Below are positions 38,554 to 47,628 of a stretch of DNA of 64,000 bases, in pieces. The notes under the pieces were generated by a model. That model searched no databases. It saw only the letters and a list, made by a program, of their open reading frames with translations, and was not told the origin of the DNA. A program made the position numbers and the translations under genes. This stretch comes from Tautonia plasticadhaerens (GTDB lineage: Bacteria > Planctomycetota > Planctomycetia > Isosphaerales > Isosphaeraceae). Position 1 is the stretch's first letter. Every line of letters starts with the position of its first letter. The stretch is taken from NCBI RefSeq assembly GCF_007752535.1, contig NZ_CP036426.1, positions 4,588,001 to 4,652,000 on the forward strand, written 5' to 3'.

Positions 38554-40263
38554 TCAGCCCGCGGCCTCGTGGTGGGTGATCCGGAGCACCTCGTCGATGG
38601 TGGTGATCCCCTTGAGGGCCTTGATCATCCCGTCCTCGAACAGCGTGCGCATCCCCTGCTTCCGGGCCACCTTGCGGATCGCCTGCGTCGACTCCCCCTT
38701 GAACGTCATCTCGCGGATCTGGCTGGACATCATCATCAGCTCGTAGATCGCCAGGCGGCCCCGGTATCCGGTCTTGTTGCAATTCCCGCAGCCCTTGCCG
38801 CGCGTGAAATTGGCCTTCGCGGCGATCTCCGGTCGGATGCCGAGGCTCTGGAGCAGGTGCGCCGGCGGCTCGTACTTCGCCTTGCACTTGGGACAGACCT
38901 TGCGGACGAGCCGCTGCCCCATGATCCCGATGATGGAGCTGGCCACCAGGAACGGCTGAACACCGATATCGACCAGGCGTGTCAAGGCACTGGGCGCATC
39001 GTTCGTATGCAGCGTACTGAAAACCAGGTGTCCGGTCAGTGAGGCCTGGATGGCGGTATTCGCCGTCTCCTCGTCCCGAATTTCCCCCACGAGCAGGATG
39101 TTCGGATTCTGCCGGAGCATGGCCCGGATGATCCGCGCGAAGGTCATCCCGATCCGGGCCTTGACCTCGCACTGGTTGATCCCGGGCAGGTAGTACTCGA
39201 CCGGATCCTCGGCCGTGATGATCTTCACGTCCGGCCGGTTCAGTTCGTTGAGCGAGGCGTACAGGGTGGTCGTCTTGCCCGACCCGGTCGGCCCGGTCAC
39301 CAGGAGGATGCCGTTGGGCCGCTTGATGAGGTTCTGGTAGCGCTTGAAGTCCTCCTCGCCGAAGCCGAGGTCGCGGAGGCTGACCTTGATGTTGTCCCGG
39401 TCCAGGATCCGCATGACGATCGACTGGCCGTGGTTGGTCGGCAGGACGCTGACCCGGAGGTCGATGTCCTTGCCCGCCACGTGGACCTTGATCCGGCCGT
39501 CCTGGGGACGCCGCTTCTCGGCGATGTCGATCGACCCCATGATCTTCAGCCGGCTGATGATCGGGCCGAGCAGCCGCCGGGGGGGGTTCTCGATCTCCTG
39601 GCAGACGCCGTCGATCCGGTACCGGATCCGGATCCGGTCGGCGAAGGGCTCGATGTGGATGTCCGAGGCCCGCATCTGGACGGCCTTCTCCAGCAGCAGG
39701 TTCACCAGGCGGATGACCGGGGCGCTGTCGTCCTCCTCGGATCCCCCCACCCCCTTGCCGGACATCACGTCGTCGGCGTAGTCGATCGCCGTGTCGGTGA
39801 ACTCCTGGAGCATCGAGTCGACCGACTCCGACTCCGACGTGGCGCTGCCGTAGTAGCGGTTGATCGCCTCGACGATCGCCTCCCGCGGCGCCAGGGCGAT
39901 GCTGATCTCCCGGTTGAGCACGAACCGGAGCTTGTCGAGCGTCTCGAAATCCATGGGGTCATGCATGATGACCTTGATGGCGCCCCCCTCCTGGGCGAGC
40001 GGCATGACGACATTCTCGCGCGCGAGGGACTCGGGGACGAGCTCGACGATTTGCGGGGGGATTTCGATTTCGTGCAGGTCGACGTAGTCCAGGCCGTTCT
40101 GCTCGGCCTTGGCCCTGGTGATGTCCTCGATCTCGGCGTAGCCGAGCCGGACGAGCGACTCCTCGACGGTGCCGCTCATGCCCCGGGCTTCGACGATCTG
40201 ATCGGCGCCGACGATGCCTCGCTTGACGAGGATGTCGGTCCAGTCCTTGGTCTGCTTGGCCAT
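38554..40263 (-). CDS. gspE: GspE/PilB-type assembly ATPase (first copy)
   Basis: 569 residues. The GspE_N-like N-terminus begins MAKQTKDWTDILVKRGIV. The ATPase domain has canonical Walker A GPTGSGKTTT (about 322-331), Asp-box TAEDPVEY, Walker B LLVGEIRDEETA and His-box TLHTNDAPSA. Zinc tetracysteine CPKC...CGNC is present. It hydrolyses ATP to drive pseudopilus or pilus assembly at the inner membrane. It is the most upstream gene of the leftward cluster. The second copy at 35299-37017 is clearly divergent, so the two may drive different pilin sets or act as a heteromeric motor. That is inference. Confidence 0.95.
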   Translation of the reverse strand: MAKQTKDWTDILVKRGIVGADQIVEARGMSGTVEESLVRLGYAEIEDITRAKAEQNGLDYVDLHEIEIPPQIVELVPESLARENVVMPLAQEGGAIKVIMHDPMDFETLDKLRFVLNREISIALAPREAIVEAINRYYGSATSESESVDSMLQEFTDTAIDYADDVMSGKGVGGSEEDDSAPVIRLVNLLLEKAVQMRASDIHIEPFADRIRIRYRIDGVCQEIENPPRRLLGPIISRLKIMGSIDIAEKRRPQDGRIKVHVAGKDIDLRVSVLPTNHGQSIVMRILDRDNIKVSLRDLGFGEEDFKRYQNLIKRPNGILLVTGPTGSGKTTTLYASLNELNRPDVKIITAEDPVEYYLPGINQCEVKARIGMTFARIIRAMLRQNPNILLVGEIRDEETANTAIQASLTGHLVFSTLHTNDAPSALTRLVDIGVQPFLVASSIIGIMGQRLVRKVCPKCKAKYEPPAHLLQSLGIRPEIAAKANFTRGKGCGNCNKTGYRGRLAIYELMMMSSQIREMTFKGESTQAIRKVARKQGMRTLFEDGMIKALKGITTIDEVLRITHHEAAG

Positions 40264-40739
40264 GTCGTAGGGACTCCGGACGGCAGGGCGTCCGGCCGGG
40301 ACGCGGTCGGGGGAGACGGCGCGATCCCGCCGGGCGCACGGCGACGTGCGATCGGGACGGGGCCCGAGGGGGCCGGGACATCAGTTCCGGGAATCGGCCG
40401 GAGGGGCCCCGGCCATGATTGAGGAGGATCGGGAACAAGGCAATGTCGAGCGATTCCCGGGCGTCGATCGGAAGACCGAAATGAGCAGAATGGATCGGCA
40501 TGAAGCTAGCATGCCGGGGGGCGCGACGCAAGCGTCCACCAGGCATCGCCGGCCCCTCGCCCCGGGACGATGCCCGGAAACGACACCGCCCCCGGGCGGC
40601 CGGTGGCCGACGACGGGGGCGGTGCTTGGACGTGCCTGGCGGGACGATGGTTCCCGGGAATCGATCGGCGAATCGGGGCGACTTCGGGGCCCGGTCGGGC
40701 CGATCCCCGGGAGGAGGCGGCCCGACGGGCCCGAACCGG
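40264..40739. other. interval between gspE and ppdK
   Basis: About 476 bp with no supported gene. It should contain the promoter of the pilus cluster (right to left) and the 3' end of the ppdK transcript. A hairpin of 9 bp (40694-40702 with 40718-40726) lies 14-46 nt after the ppdK stop. No other structure is evident. Confidence 0.55.
40694..40726 (-). terminator. hairpin after ppdK
   Basis: A 9-bp stem GTCGGGCCG/CGGCCCGAC with a 15-nt loop, starting 14 nt downstream of the ppdK stop. No U-tract, and weaker than the other hairpins of the window. Confidence 0.4.
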
Positions 40740-43415
40740 TCAGCGGTCTCGGGAGACGGTCGCGCCCATGTTGATGGCGGCCTGGGCGGCGGCGAGCCGG
40801 GCGATCGGGACCCGGAAGGGAGAGCAGGAGACGTAGTCGAGCCCGACCTTGTGGCAGAAGGCCACGCTGGCCGGGTCGCCGCCGTGCTCGCCGCAGATGC
40901 CGATCTTCAGGTGGTCGCCGGTCGCGGCCTTGCGGGAGGCCCGGCCCTTCTCGACCCCCATGGACACGAGCTGGCCGACGCCGCTCTCGTCCAGCGAGGC
41001 GAAGGGATCCTCGGGTAGGATCTTCTTCTCCAGGTAGCTGCCCATGAACGACTTGATGTCGTCCCGGCTGTAGCCGAAGGTCATCTGGGTCAGGTCGTTG
41101 GTGCCGAAGGAGAAGAACTCGGCGTGCTCGGCGATCTTGTCGGCGGTGAGCGCGGCCCGGGGGACCTCGATCATGGTGCCGATGAGGTAGGCGACCTCGG
41201 TGCCCGCCTTGGCGATCGTCTCCTTGCAGACCCGCTCCGTCTCGGCCTTGAGCAGGGCCATCTCCTCGACGGTGCCGACCAGCGGGATCATGATCTCGGG
41301 CAGGACTTCGATCCCCTTCTTCTTGACGGCGATGGCGGCGTCGATGATCGCGCGGACCTGCATCTCCAGGATCTCGGGGTAGCGGACCGCGAGCCGGCAG
41401 CCCCGGAAGCCGAGCATGGGGTTGGATTCGTGCAGCGACTCCACGCGGTCCCTGACCTTCTGCACGTCGAGGCCGAGCTGCTTGGCGACCTCGTTCTGCC
41501 CGGTCTCGTCATGCGGCAGGAACTCGTGGAGCGGCGGATCGAGCAGGCGGATGGTGACGGGCAGGCCGGCCATCGCCTCGAAGATGCCGATGAAGTCGTC
41601 GCGCTGATAGGGCTCCAGGCCGTCGAGGGCCTTGCGGCGGTCGGCCTCTGTGTCGGCGAGGATCATCTTGCGCATGTCGACGATGCGCTGGCCCTCGAAG
41701 AACATGTGCTCGGTCCGGCAGAGGCCGATCCCCTCGGCGCCGAACTCCCGGGCCTTGGCCGAGTCCTTGGGGTTGTCGGCGTTGGTCCGGATCTTCAGGG
41801 TGCGGTACTTGTCGGCCCACTCCATCAGGACGGCGAAGTCGCCGGCCATCTTCGGCGGGATGGTGGGGACCTCGCCGATCATGACGTCGCCGGTGGTGCC
41901 GTTGATCGTCAGGAAGTCGCCCGCCTTGACGGCGGTGCCGTTGACGCTGATCTCGCCGGCCTTCTCGTTGATCCGGACGGCCTCGCAGCCGACGATGCAG
42001 GGCTTGCCCCAGCCGCGGGCGACGACGGCGGCATGGCTGGCCTTGCCGCCGGTGGAGGTGAGGATGCCGACGGCCGCGTCCATGCCGGCGACGTCCTCGG
42101 GGCTGGTCTCCTTGCGGACCAGCATCAGCGGGACCTTGGGGTTGGCCTCGCGCTGCCGGACGGCCTCCTCGGCGGTGAGCACCACCTTGCCGCAGGCGGC
42201 GCCCGGGCTTGCGGCGATCCCCCGGGCGGCGGGCTTGGCGTCGGCCTTGGGGTCGAGCTGGGGCAGCAGCAGGTGGTTGAGGCTGTCGGGGTTGACCCGT
42301 TGCACGGCGGTCTTCTCGTCGATCAGGCCCTCCTTGGCCATGTCGACGGCGATCTTGACGGCGGCCGTCCCGGTCCGCTTGCCGGTCCGGGTCTGGAGCA
42401 TGTAGAGGGTGCCGTCCTGGATCGTGAACTCGATGTCCTGCATCTCCTTGTAGTGGGTCTCCAGCGTCTGCCGGATCTCCAGGAGCTGCGTGTAGACCGC
42501 CGGCATCTCCTTCTCGAGGTCGGCGATGTGCTCCGGGGTGCGGATGCCGGCGACGACGTCCTCGCCCTGGGCGTTGATCAGGAAGTCGCCGTAGAATTCG
42601 TTCTCGCCGGTGTTCGGGTCCCGGGTGAAGGCGACGCCGGTGCCGGAGGTGGTGCCGGTGTTGCCGAAGACCATCGCCTGGACGTTGACGGCGGTCCCCT
42701 TCAGGCCGGAGATCTTCTCGATCCGGCGGTAGTCGATCGCCTTCTTGCCCATCCAGGAGCGGAAGACGGCCTCGACGGCCTTCCAGAGCTGCTCCATCGG
42801 GTCCTGCGGGAAGCCGGTGCCGACGGCCTTCTCGTAGACGGCCTTGTAGCGCCTGACCAGCTCCTTCAGGTCGTCGGCCTTCAGCTCGGTGTCGAGCTTG
42901 ACGCCCTTCTGGTCCTTGAGCGATTGCAGCTCGTGCTCGAAGTGCTCGTGGTCGACCCCCATGACGACGGAGCCGAACATGTCGATCAGCCGGCGGTAGC
43001 CGTCGTAGGCGAATCGGGGGTTGTCGGTCTTCCTGGCCAGGCCCTCGGTCGAGGCGTCGGAGAGGCCGAGGTTGAGGATCGTGTTCATCATGCCCGGCAT
43101 CGACATGGCGGCGCCGGATCGGACCGAGACGAGCAGCGGGTTGGACGGATCCCCGAGCTTCGAGCCGTACTCGGCCTCCATCCGGGCCAGGGCCTTCTCG
43201 ACCTGGGAGGTGAGGCCCTCGGGCAGCGTCTTCTCGTTCTTGTAGTAGAGGTCGCAGACCTCGGTCGTGATCGTGAAGCCGGGAGGCACGGGGATGCCGA
43301 TCGAGCTCATCTCGGCGAGGTTGGCCCCCTTGCCGCCGAGCAGTTCCTTCATCTTGGCCGTGCCCTCGGCCTCACCGCCGCCGAAGGAGTAGACGTACTT
43401 CTGGGGGTCGGACAT
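40740..43415 (-). CDS. ppdK: pyruvate, phosphate dikinase
   Basis: 891 residues, typical length. The ATP-binding N-domain begins with VYSFGGGEAEG and includes GGKGANLAEM. The phospho-His domain has the catalytic His461 in TGGKASHAAVV. The C-terminal PEP/pyruvate barrel carries the catalytic Cys near 841 in GICGEHGGDP. The enzyme interconverts pyruvate, ATP and phosphate with PEP, AMP and pyrophosphate in central carbon metabolism. The ATG at 43415 (MSDPQKYV) was chosen as the family start. Frames extending upstream run into a Pro/Arg-rich spacer. It appears monocistronic, with 265 nt to the next gene. Confidence 0.97.
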   Translation of the reverse strand: MSDPQKYVYSFGGGEAEGTAKMKELLGGKGANLAEMSSIGIPVPPGFTITTEVCDLYYKNEKTLPEGLTSQVEKALARMEAEYGSKLGDPSNPLLVSVRSGAAMSMPGMMNTILNLGLSDASTEGLARKTDNPRFAYDGYRRLIDMFGSVVMGVDHEHFEHELQSLKDQKGVKLDTELKADDLKELVRRYKAVYEKAVGTGFPQDPMEQLWKAVEAVFRSWMGKKAIDYRRIEKISGLKGTAVNVQAMVFGNTGTTSGTGVAFTRDPNTGENEFYGDFLINAQGEDVVAGIRTPEHIADLEKEMPAVYTQLLEIRQTLETHYKEMQDIEFTIQDGTLYMLQTRTGKRTGTAAVKIAVDMAKEGLIDEKTAVQRVNPDSLNHLLLPQLDPKADAKPAARGIAASPGAACGKVVLTAEEAVRQREANPKVPLMLVRKETSPEDVAGMDAAVGILTSTGGKASHAAVVARGWGKPCIVGCEAVRINEKAGEISVNGTAVKAGDFLTINGTTGDVMIGEVPTIPPKMAGDFAVLMEWADKYRTLKIRTNADNPKDSAKAREFGAEGIGLCRTEHMFFEGQRIVDMRKMILADTEADRRKALDGLEPYQRDDFIGIFEAMAGLPVTIRLLDPPLHEFLPHDETGQNEVAKQLGLDVQKVRDRVESLHESNPMLGFRGCRLAVRYPEILEMQVRAIIDAAIAVKKKGIEVLPEIMIPLVGTVEEMALLKAETERVCKETIAKAGTEVAYLIGTMIEVPRAALTADKIAEHAEFFSFGTNDLTQMTFGYSRDDIKSFMGSYLEKKILPEDPFASLDESGVGQLVSMGVEKGRASRKAATGDHLKIGICGEHGGDPASVAFCHKVGLDYVSCSPFRVPIARLAAAQAAINMGATVSRDR

Positions 43416-43680
43416 CGGATGCGGTCGCTCCCGGTTCACCCTGGGTCGCCGACGCGAGGGCCTCCTGGTCCGCACGCGAGGACCGAGCCGCCCGGGATCG
43501 GCGAGTTCGAAGCGTAAGCCCATGAAGCGGCATAGCTTAACGAGCAGGGGCCGGCCCGTCAAGGTGCCGGCGGGTTGCGTCGCCCCCGGGGGCGATCGGG
43601 GGGGGCCCCGGTGCCCGTCGGGGTGACGCCGCCCGCCCGATCGGCGAGGACCGGGAGGGCGGCGGGGCGGCCTTTGGTGC

Positions 43681-44532
43681 TCAGAGTGCCGTGGCCTCGG
43701 GGGATCGGTCGGCCCCGACGAGGACCCGGGTCTGCTGGTGTCGTCGGGACCAGTCCCGCCAGCTCATCCGATCCAGGCGGCCGACCCGCCGGAGGACCCG
43801 CCCTCGGTCGGGGCCGGACAGGGAGACGATCCCCTGCTCCCGCTCGATCCAGAGCCCCTCGTGCTCCCGGTCGTAGAGCAGGGGGAGCCCCTCGTAGCGG
43901 TAGCCGCTGAAGCCGAGGACCATGCGACGGCCGTCGACGGTGGCCTCGAAGACGGGAGAGCCGCCGCCGCCCGGACTCCGGGTAAAGAGGATCAGGAGCG
44001 GCACCCCGTCGACCTCGTCGTTGACCACCAGGACCTTGTCCAGGACCAGGACCGGGTAGGCGCACGGCCGGCCGTGATAGACCATCCCGTCGACGTCGTG
44101 GCCGTCGGGGATCCGGCCCGAGATCGGCCCGCCGTCGGTCTCCACCACCGGGACGTCGACCCCCTGGAACAGGTCCCGGCCGATCGACTTGTCGATCTTC
44201 GAGCGGTCCAGGTCGCCGACCTGGGCCAGGAACCACCGGTGACCCTGCACGGGGTGCCAACCGCCCCAGAGCCTGAGCCGCTCCCCCTCGACCCGGAACC
44301 ACTCGCCCGGGGGCTGCGCGGCCGAGGGGTTGGGGCTGATCCCCACATAGCCGACGACGGCATTGTCCCGGCTGGAGGAGACCTCTTGCTTCAGGGCGGA
44401 GACCTCGTCCCAGAGCGACGGGCCCTGGTAGAGGACGAACCCGGACATGGCCATGATGCCGCAGAGCAAGGCACCCCTCGGGACGGCGGACGGGCCGGTC
44501 GGATCGACGGGGTTCTGGCGTTCGCTCGACAT
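43681..44532 (-). CDS. DUF3179-like membrane-anchored protein
   Basis: 283 residues. One N-terminal helix (about 22-41, GALLCGIMAMSGFVLYQG) anchors an extracytoplasmic domain. The C-terminal half follows the DUF3179 pattern: GRPCAYPVLVLDKVLVVNDEVDGVPLLI, then FEATVDGRRMVLGFSG, LLYDREHEGLWIE, GPDRGRVL and TWxxW-type MSWRDWSRRHQQTRVL. The usual Cys-containing CPLCG segment is replaced by FTRSPGGGG, so any metal or thiol function tied to it is absent. The family has no known activity. The ATG at 44532 was chosen before the membrane helix. A possible stem of 8 bp (43627-43634 with 43657-43664) lies just downstream. Confidence 0.8.
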   Translation of the reverse strand: MSSERQNPVDPTGPSAVPRGALLCGIMAMSGFVLYQGPSLWDEVSALKQEVSSSRDNAVVGYVGISPNPSAAQPPGEWFRVEGERLRLWGGWHPVQGHRWFLAQVGDLDRSKIDKSIGRDLFQGVDVPVVETDGGPISGRIPDGHDVDGMVYHGRPCAYPVLVLDKVLVVNDEVDGVPLLILFTRSPGGGGSPVFEATVDGRRMVLGFSGYRYEGLPLLYDREHEGLWIEREQGIVSLSGPDRGRVLRRVGRLDRMSWRDWSRRHQQTRVLVGADRSPEATAL

Positions 44533-44801
44533 GGTGCGTCTCCGAGATCGGGTAGAGGACAGGCTATACGCCGGACGCGCGGGCACGAGACCGCGGGGCG
44601 GCACCGATCGATCCGGAAGGGTACGCGAGAGGAGGCTACGGGCACTCGGCGACGCGATCCGATCGCGCCGGCCGGGAGGCGGCCCGGACGTGGAGGCCGC
44701 CGAGGGGCCTTCAGATTGGAGCCCCCGTTATCCCCGCGGGGCCGATGCCTGTCAATGGCCCGGGGGAAACACCAACCCATGACAAAGATGCGTGCGTGCG
44801 T

Positions 44802-45371
44802 TTATCGCGGCGCCGGGTCGGCGGGCAGCCGGACGATCTCCGAGCCCTCGCAGACGAACGAGATCCCCTGGTTGCCCGCCGAGCCGATCATCACCGACTG
44901 GACCACCGGGCGGCTGACCGGCCCGTCGGCGGCCCAGTCGACGACGAAGTTCGCCCCCGACCCGCCGGAAAGGTCCCGCTCCCGGACCACCACCTCCGCC
45001 GTCGCCAGCGGGGCGAGCCTCAGCGTCCGGGAGAGGTAGTCGCGGACCTCCGATCCGTCGGTGTCGATGTAACGGATCGACGCCAGGAACAGCGGCCGAT
45101 CCGGGTCGGTGTTCCGGATGCTCAGGGTCGACGCCAGCGGGTAGGCCTGCTCGGGGTCGTCGAGGTAGATGTGGGAATAGATCGGCACGTAAACGGATCG
45201 GGAGATGACGGGTTCGGGGACCTCCCCGTCGGCGACCGGCGAGGCCCCCCCGGAGAGCAGCAGGCCCTCCGGCTCCCCGGTCCGGCCGCGACCGGCCGGA
45301 TCCCCCCCGCAGGAGGCGAGCAGGACGGCGGCCAGCAACAGGGCCGGCGTCGGGGCGGGTCGTCGGCGCAT
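44802..45371 (-). CDS. DUF3124 family lipoprotein
   Basis: 189 residues. A lipoprotein signal (PALLLAAVLLASC) gives a modified Cys near residue 21. The mature domain matches DUF3124 throughout: VYVPIYSHIYLDD, LASTLSIRNTDPDRPLFLASIRYIDTDG, LAPLATAEVVV, SGGSGANFVVDW and VMIGSAGNQGISFV. The family is a beta-sandwich-like secreted domain of unknown role. The ATG at 45371 was chosen because it opens the lipoprotein signal. It is 269 nt upstream of the DUF3179-like gene and 160 nt downstream of fusA, separated from fusA by a hairpin, so it probably has its own promoter. Confidence 0.88.
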   Translation of the reverse strand: MRRRPAPTPALLLAAVLLASCGGDPAGRGRTGEPEGLLLSGGASPVADGEVPEPVISRSVYVPIYSHIYLDDPEQAYPLASTLSIRNTDPDRPLFLASIRYIDTDGSEVRDYLSRTLRLAPLATAEVVVRERDLSGGSGANFVVDWAADGPVSRPVVQSVMIGSAGNQGISFVCEGSEIVRLPADPAPR

Positions 45372-45460
45372 GGGAGGCTCCCGGGTCCGGGGCGGCGGAT
45401 CGACGGGATCATCGGGCACGGGCCCCTCCCGGTCAAGCGGCCCCCCCGGGGGGACGGAAA

Positions 45461-45493
45461 CGCCCGGGGCGGTCGGGGCGACCGGCCCGGGCG
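45461..45493 (-). terminator. terminator hairpin after fusA
   Basis: An 8-bp outer stem (45461-45468 with 45486-45493), one G/G mismatch and a 6-bp inner stem with a GGG loop, 38 nt after the fusA stop. On the minus strand it is followed by TTTCCGTC, a short U-run. Confidence 0.65.
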
Positions 45494-45531
45494 TCGAGTC
45501 CATCAACACAGGGGAATTCCGGGAGCGGACG

Positions 45532-47628
45532 TCAGGCCTTGGCGGCCTCCCTGGCGTCCTCCTGGGCCTTCTTGATGATCTCGTCCTGGAGGCTGGAAGG
45601 CACGCGCTGGTACTTGTAGAACTCCATGCTGAAGGTGCCCTTGCCCTGGGTCATGGAGCGGAGGTCGTTGGAGTAGCCGAACATGGCCGAGAGGGGCACC
45701 TCGGCGTAGATCACCACGAAGCCCTCGCGGGCCTCGGTGTTGGTGATGATGCCGCGCTTCGAGGAGACCTGGCCGGAGACGGGGCCCTGGAACTCGATCG
45801 GGCACTCGACCTCGACCTTCATGATCGGCTCCAGCAGCACCGGGTCGGCCTTGCGGAAGGTCTCCCGGAAGGCGTCGAAGGCGCAGATCTCGAAGGCCAT
45901 GGCCGAGGAGTCGACGTCGTGATAGGCGCCGTCGTCCAGGGCCATCTTCACGCCGATGACCTCGTAGCCGGCCAGCGGGCCCTTGACCAGGCCGCGGCGG
46001 AAGCCCTTCTCGATGGCCGGGATGTACTCGCCGGGGATCCGGCCGCCGGTGACGTTGTTCTCGAACTCGAAGGGGTCCTCGAAGGGCTCCTCCAGGGGGA
46101 TCAGCTTGCCGACGACCTTGCCGTACTGGCCCGAGCCCCCGGTCTGCTTCTTGTGGGTGTAGTTGTACGGCGTCTCCTTGGTGGGCGCCTCGCGGTAGCT
46201 GACCTTCGGCTGGCCGATGGTGCAGTCGACCTTGTACTCGCGGCGGATGCGCTCGACGTAGATCTCCAGGTGCAGCTCGCCCATGCCGGAGATGATCGTC
46301 TCGCTGGTCTCATGGTCGACGTGCACGCGGAAGGTCGGGTCCTCGCGCATGAAGCGATTCAGGGCCTTGGAGAGCTTGTCGTAGTCCGCCCGCTTGTTGG
46401 GGATGATCGACAGGTCGATCACCGGCTCGGCGGCGTAGATGCTCTCCAGCGAGTAGTTGATCCCCTCGGAGCAGAACGTGTCGCCGGTGGCGCAATCGAT
46501 GCCCATCACGGCGACGATATCGCCGGCCCCGGCCGCCTCGATGTCCTCCCGCTCGTCCGAGTGGACCCGGAGGATCCGGCTGATCCGGGCCCGCTTGCCG
46601 GACCGCGTGTTGTAATAGAACTCGCCCTTCTTGAGCATCCCCTGGTAGATCCGCATGTAGGTGACCTGGCCGAAGGGCTCCTCCACGAGCTTGAAGGCCA
46701 TGGCGACCATCGGCTCGTCGTCCTTCGGCTGGAGGACGACCTCGGCCTGCTCGTCGAGGTTGTCCCGGGCCTTCACGTCGCGGTCCAGCGGGCTGGGGAG
46801 GAAGTTGACGATCGCGTCCAGCAGCGGCTGGATGCCCTTGTTCTTGTAGGCGGTGCCCATCAGGACCGGGGCGATCTGCTGCGCGACGGTGGCCTCCCGG
46901 AGGATCTTGAGGATGAGGTCCATCGGCGGCTCCTCCTCCTCGAGCAGGATCGTCATCAGCTCGTCGGAGTAGAGCGACAGCGCCTCGAGCATCCCCTGGC
47001 GGCGCTGCCTGGCCACCTCGACCAGGGCCTCGGGGATCGGCTCCCGGCGGACCGTCTCGCCCTTCTCGCCGTCGAAGTAGACGGCCTCCATGCTCAGCAG
47101 GTCGACGATCCCCTCGAAGTTCATCTCCAGGCCGATCGGCAGCTGGAGCGGCACGGCCGTCAGCCCGAGCTTCTGCTCGACGGTCTCGATGACCTTCTGC
47201 GGGTTGGCCCCGGTGCGGTCCATCTTGTTGATGAAGACCAGCCGGGGGACGCCGTACCGCTTCATCTGCCGGTCGACGGTCAGCGTCTGCGACTGCACCC
47301 CCTCCACCGCGGTGACGACCAGCACGGCGCCGTCGAGCACCCGGAGCGACCGCTCCACCTCGACGGTGAAGTCGACGTGGCCGGGGGTGTCGATGATGTT
47401 GATCTTGTGATCCTTCCAGGCCACCGTGGTGGCGGCCGAGGTGATCGTGATGCCCCGCTCCTTCTCCAGCTCCATGTGGTCCATCTTGGCGCCGTCGCCG
47501 CCGCCGCGGACGTCCTCGATCTTGTGGATCTTTCCGGCGTAGTAGAGGACCCGCTCGGTCAGGGTGGTCTTCCCGGAGTCGATGTGCGCCGAGATGCCGA
47601 TATTTCGGAGGTCGCGGAGATTATCCAT
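45532..47628 (-). CDS. fusA: elongation factor G, spd/mitochondrial EFG1-like type
   Basis: 698 residues, normal EF-G length. The G1 motif reads AHIDSGKTT (Ser where common bacterial EF-G has Ala), followed by VLYYAGKIHKIEDVRGGGDGAKMDHMELEKERGIT. The canonical form is HDGAATMDWMEQEQERGIT. This variant matches the spirochaete/planctomycete/deltaproteobacterial and mitochondrial EFG1 lineage. Also present are DTPGHVDF (G3), NKMDRTG (G4) and the C-terminal domains IV-V (GGSGQYGKVVG). It catalyses ribosomal translocation. The ATG at 47628 (MDNLRDLRN) was chosen. No rpsL, rpsG or tuf gene is adjacent. Confidence 0.95.
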   Translation of the reverse strand: MDNLRDLRNIGISAHIDSGKTTLTERVLYYAGKIHKIEDVRGGGDGAKMDHMELEKERGITITSAATTVAWKDHKINIIDTPGHVDFTVEVERSLRVLDGAVLVVTAVEGVQSQTLTVDRQMKRYGVPRLVFINKMDRTGANPQKVIETVEQKLGLTAVPLQLPIGLEMNFEGIVDLLSMEAVYFDGEKGETVRREPIPEALVEVARQRRQGMLEALSLYSDELMTILLEEEEPPMDLILKILREATVAQQIAPVLMGTAYKNKGIQPLLDAIVNFLPSPLDRDVKARDNLDEQAEVVLQPKDDEPMVAMAFKLVEEPFGQVTYMRIYQGMLKKGEFYYNTRSGKRARISRILRVHSDEREDIEAAGAGDIVAVMGIDCATGDTFCSEGINYSLESIYAAEPVIDLSIIPNKRADYDKLSKALNRFMREDPTFRVHVDHETSETIISGMGELHLEIYVERIRREYKVDCTIGQPKVSYREAPTKETPYNYTHKKQTGGSGQYGKVVGKLIPLEEPFEDPFEFENNVTGGRIPGEYIPAIEKGFRRGLVKGPLAGYEVIGVKMALDDGAYHDVDSSAMAFEICAFDAFRETFRKADPVLLEPIMKVEVECPIEFQGPVSGQVSSKRGIITNTEAREGFVVIYAEVPLSAMFGYSNDLRSMTQGKGTFSMEFYKYQRVPSSLQDEIIKKAQEDAREAAKA

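Noticed and set aside
41124-43517. 797-residue plus-strand frame opposite ppdK
   Set aside because: Antisense shadow. ppdK shows all catalytic motifs on the minus strand.
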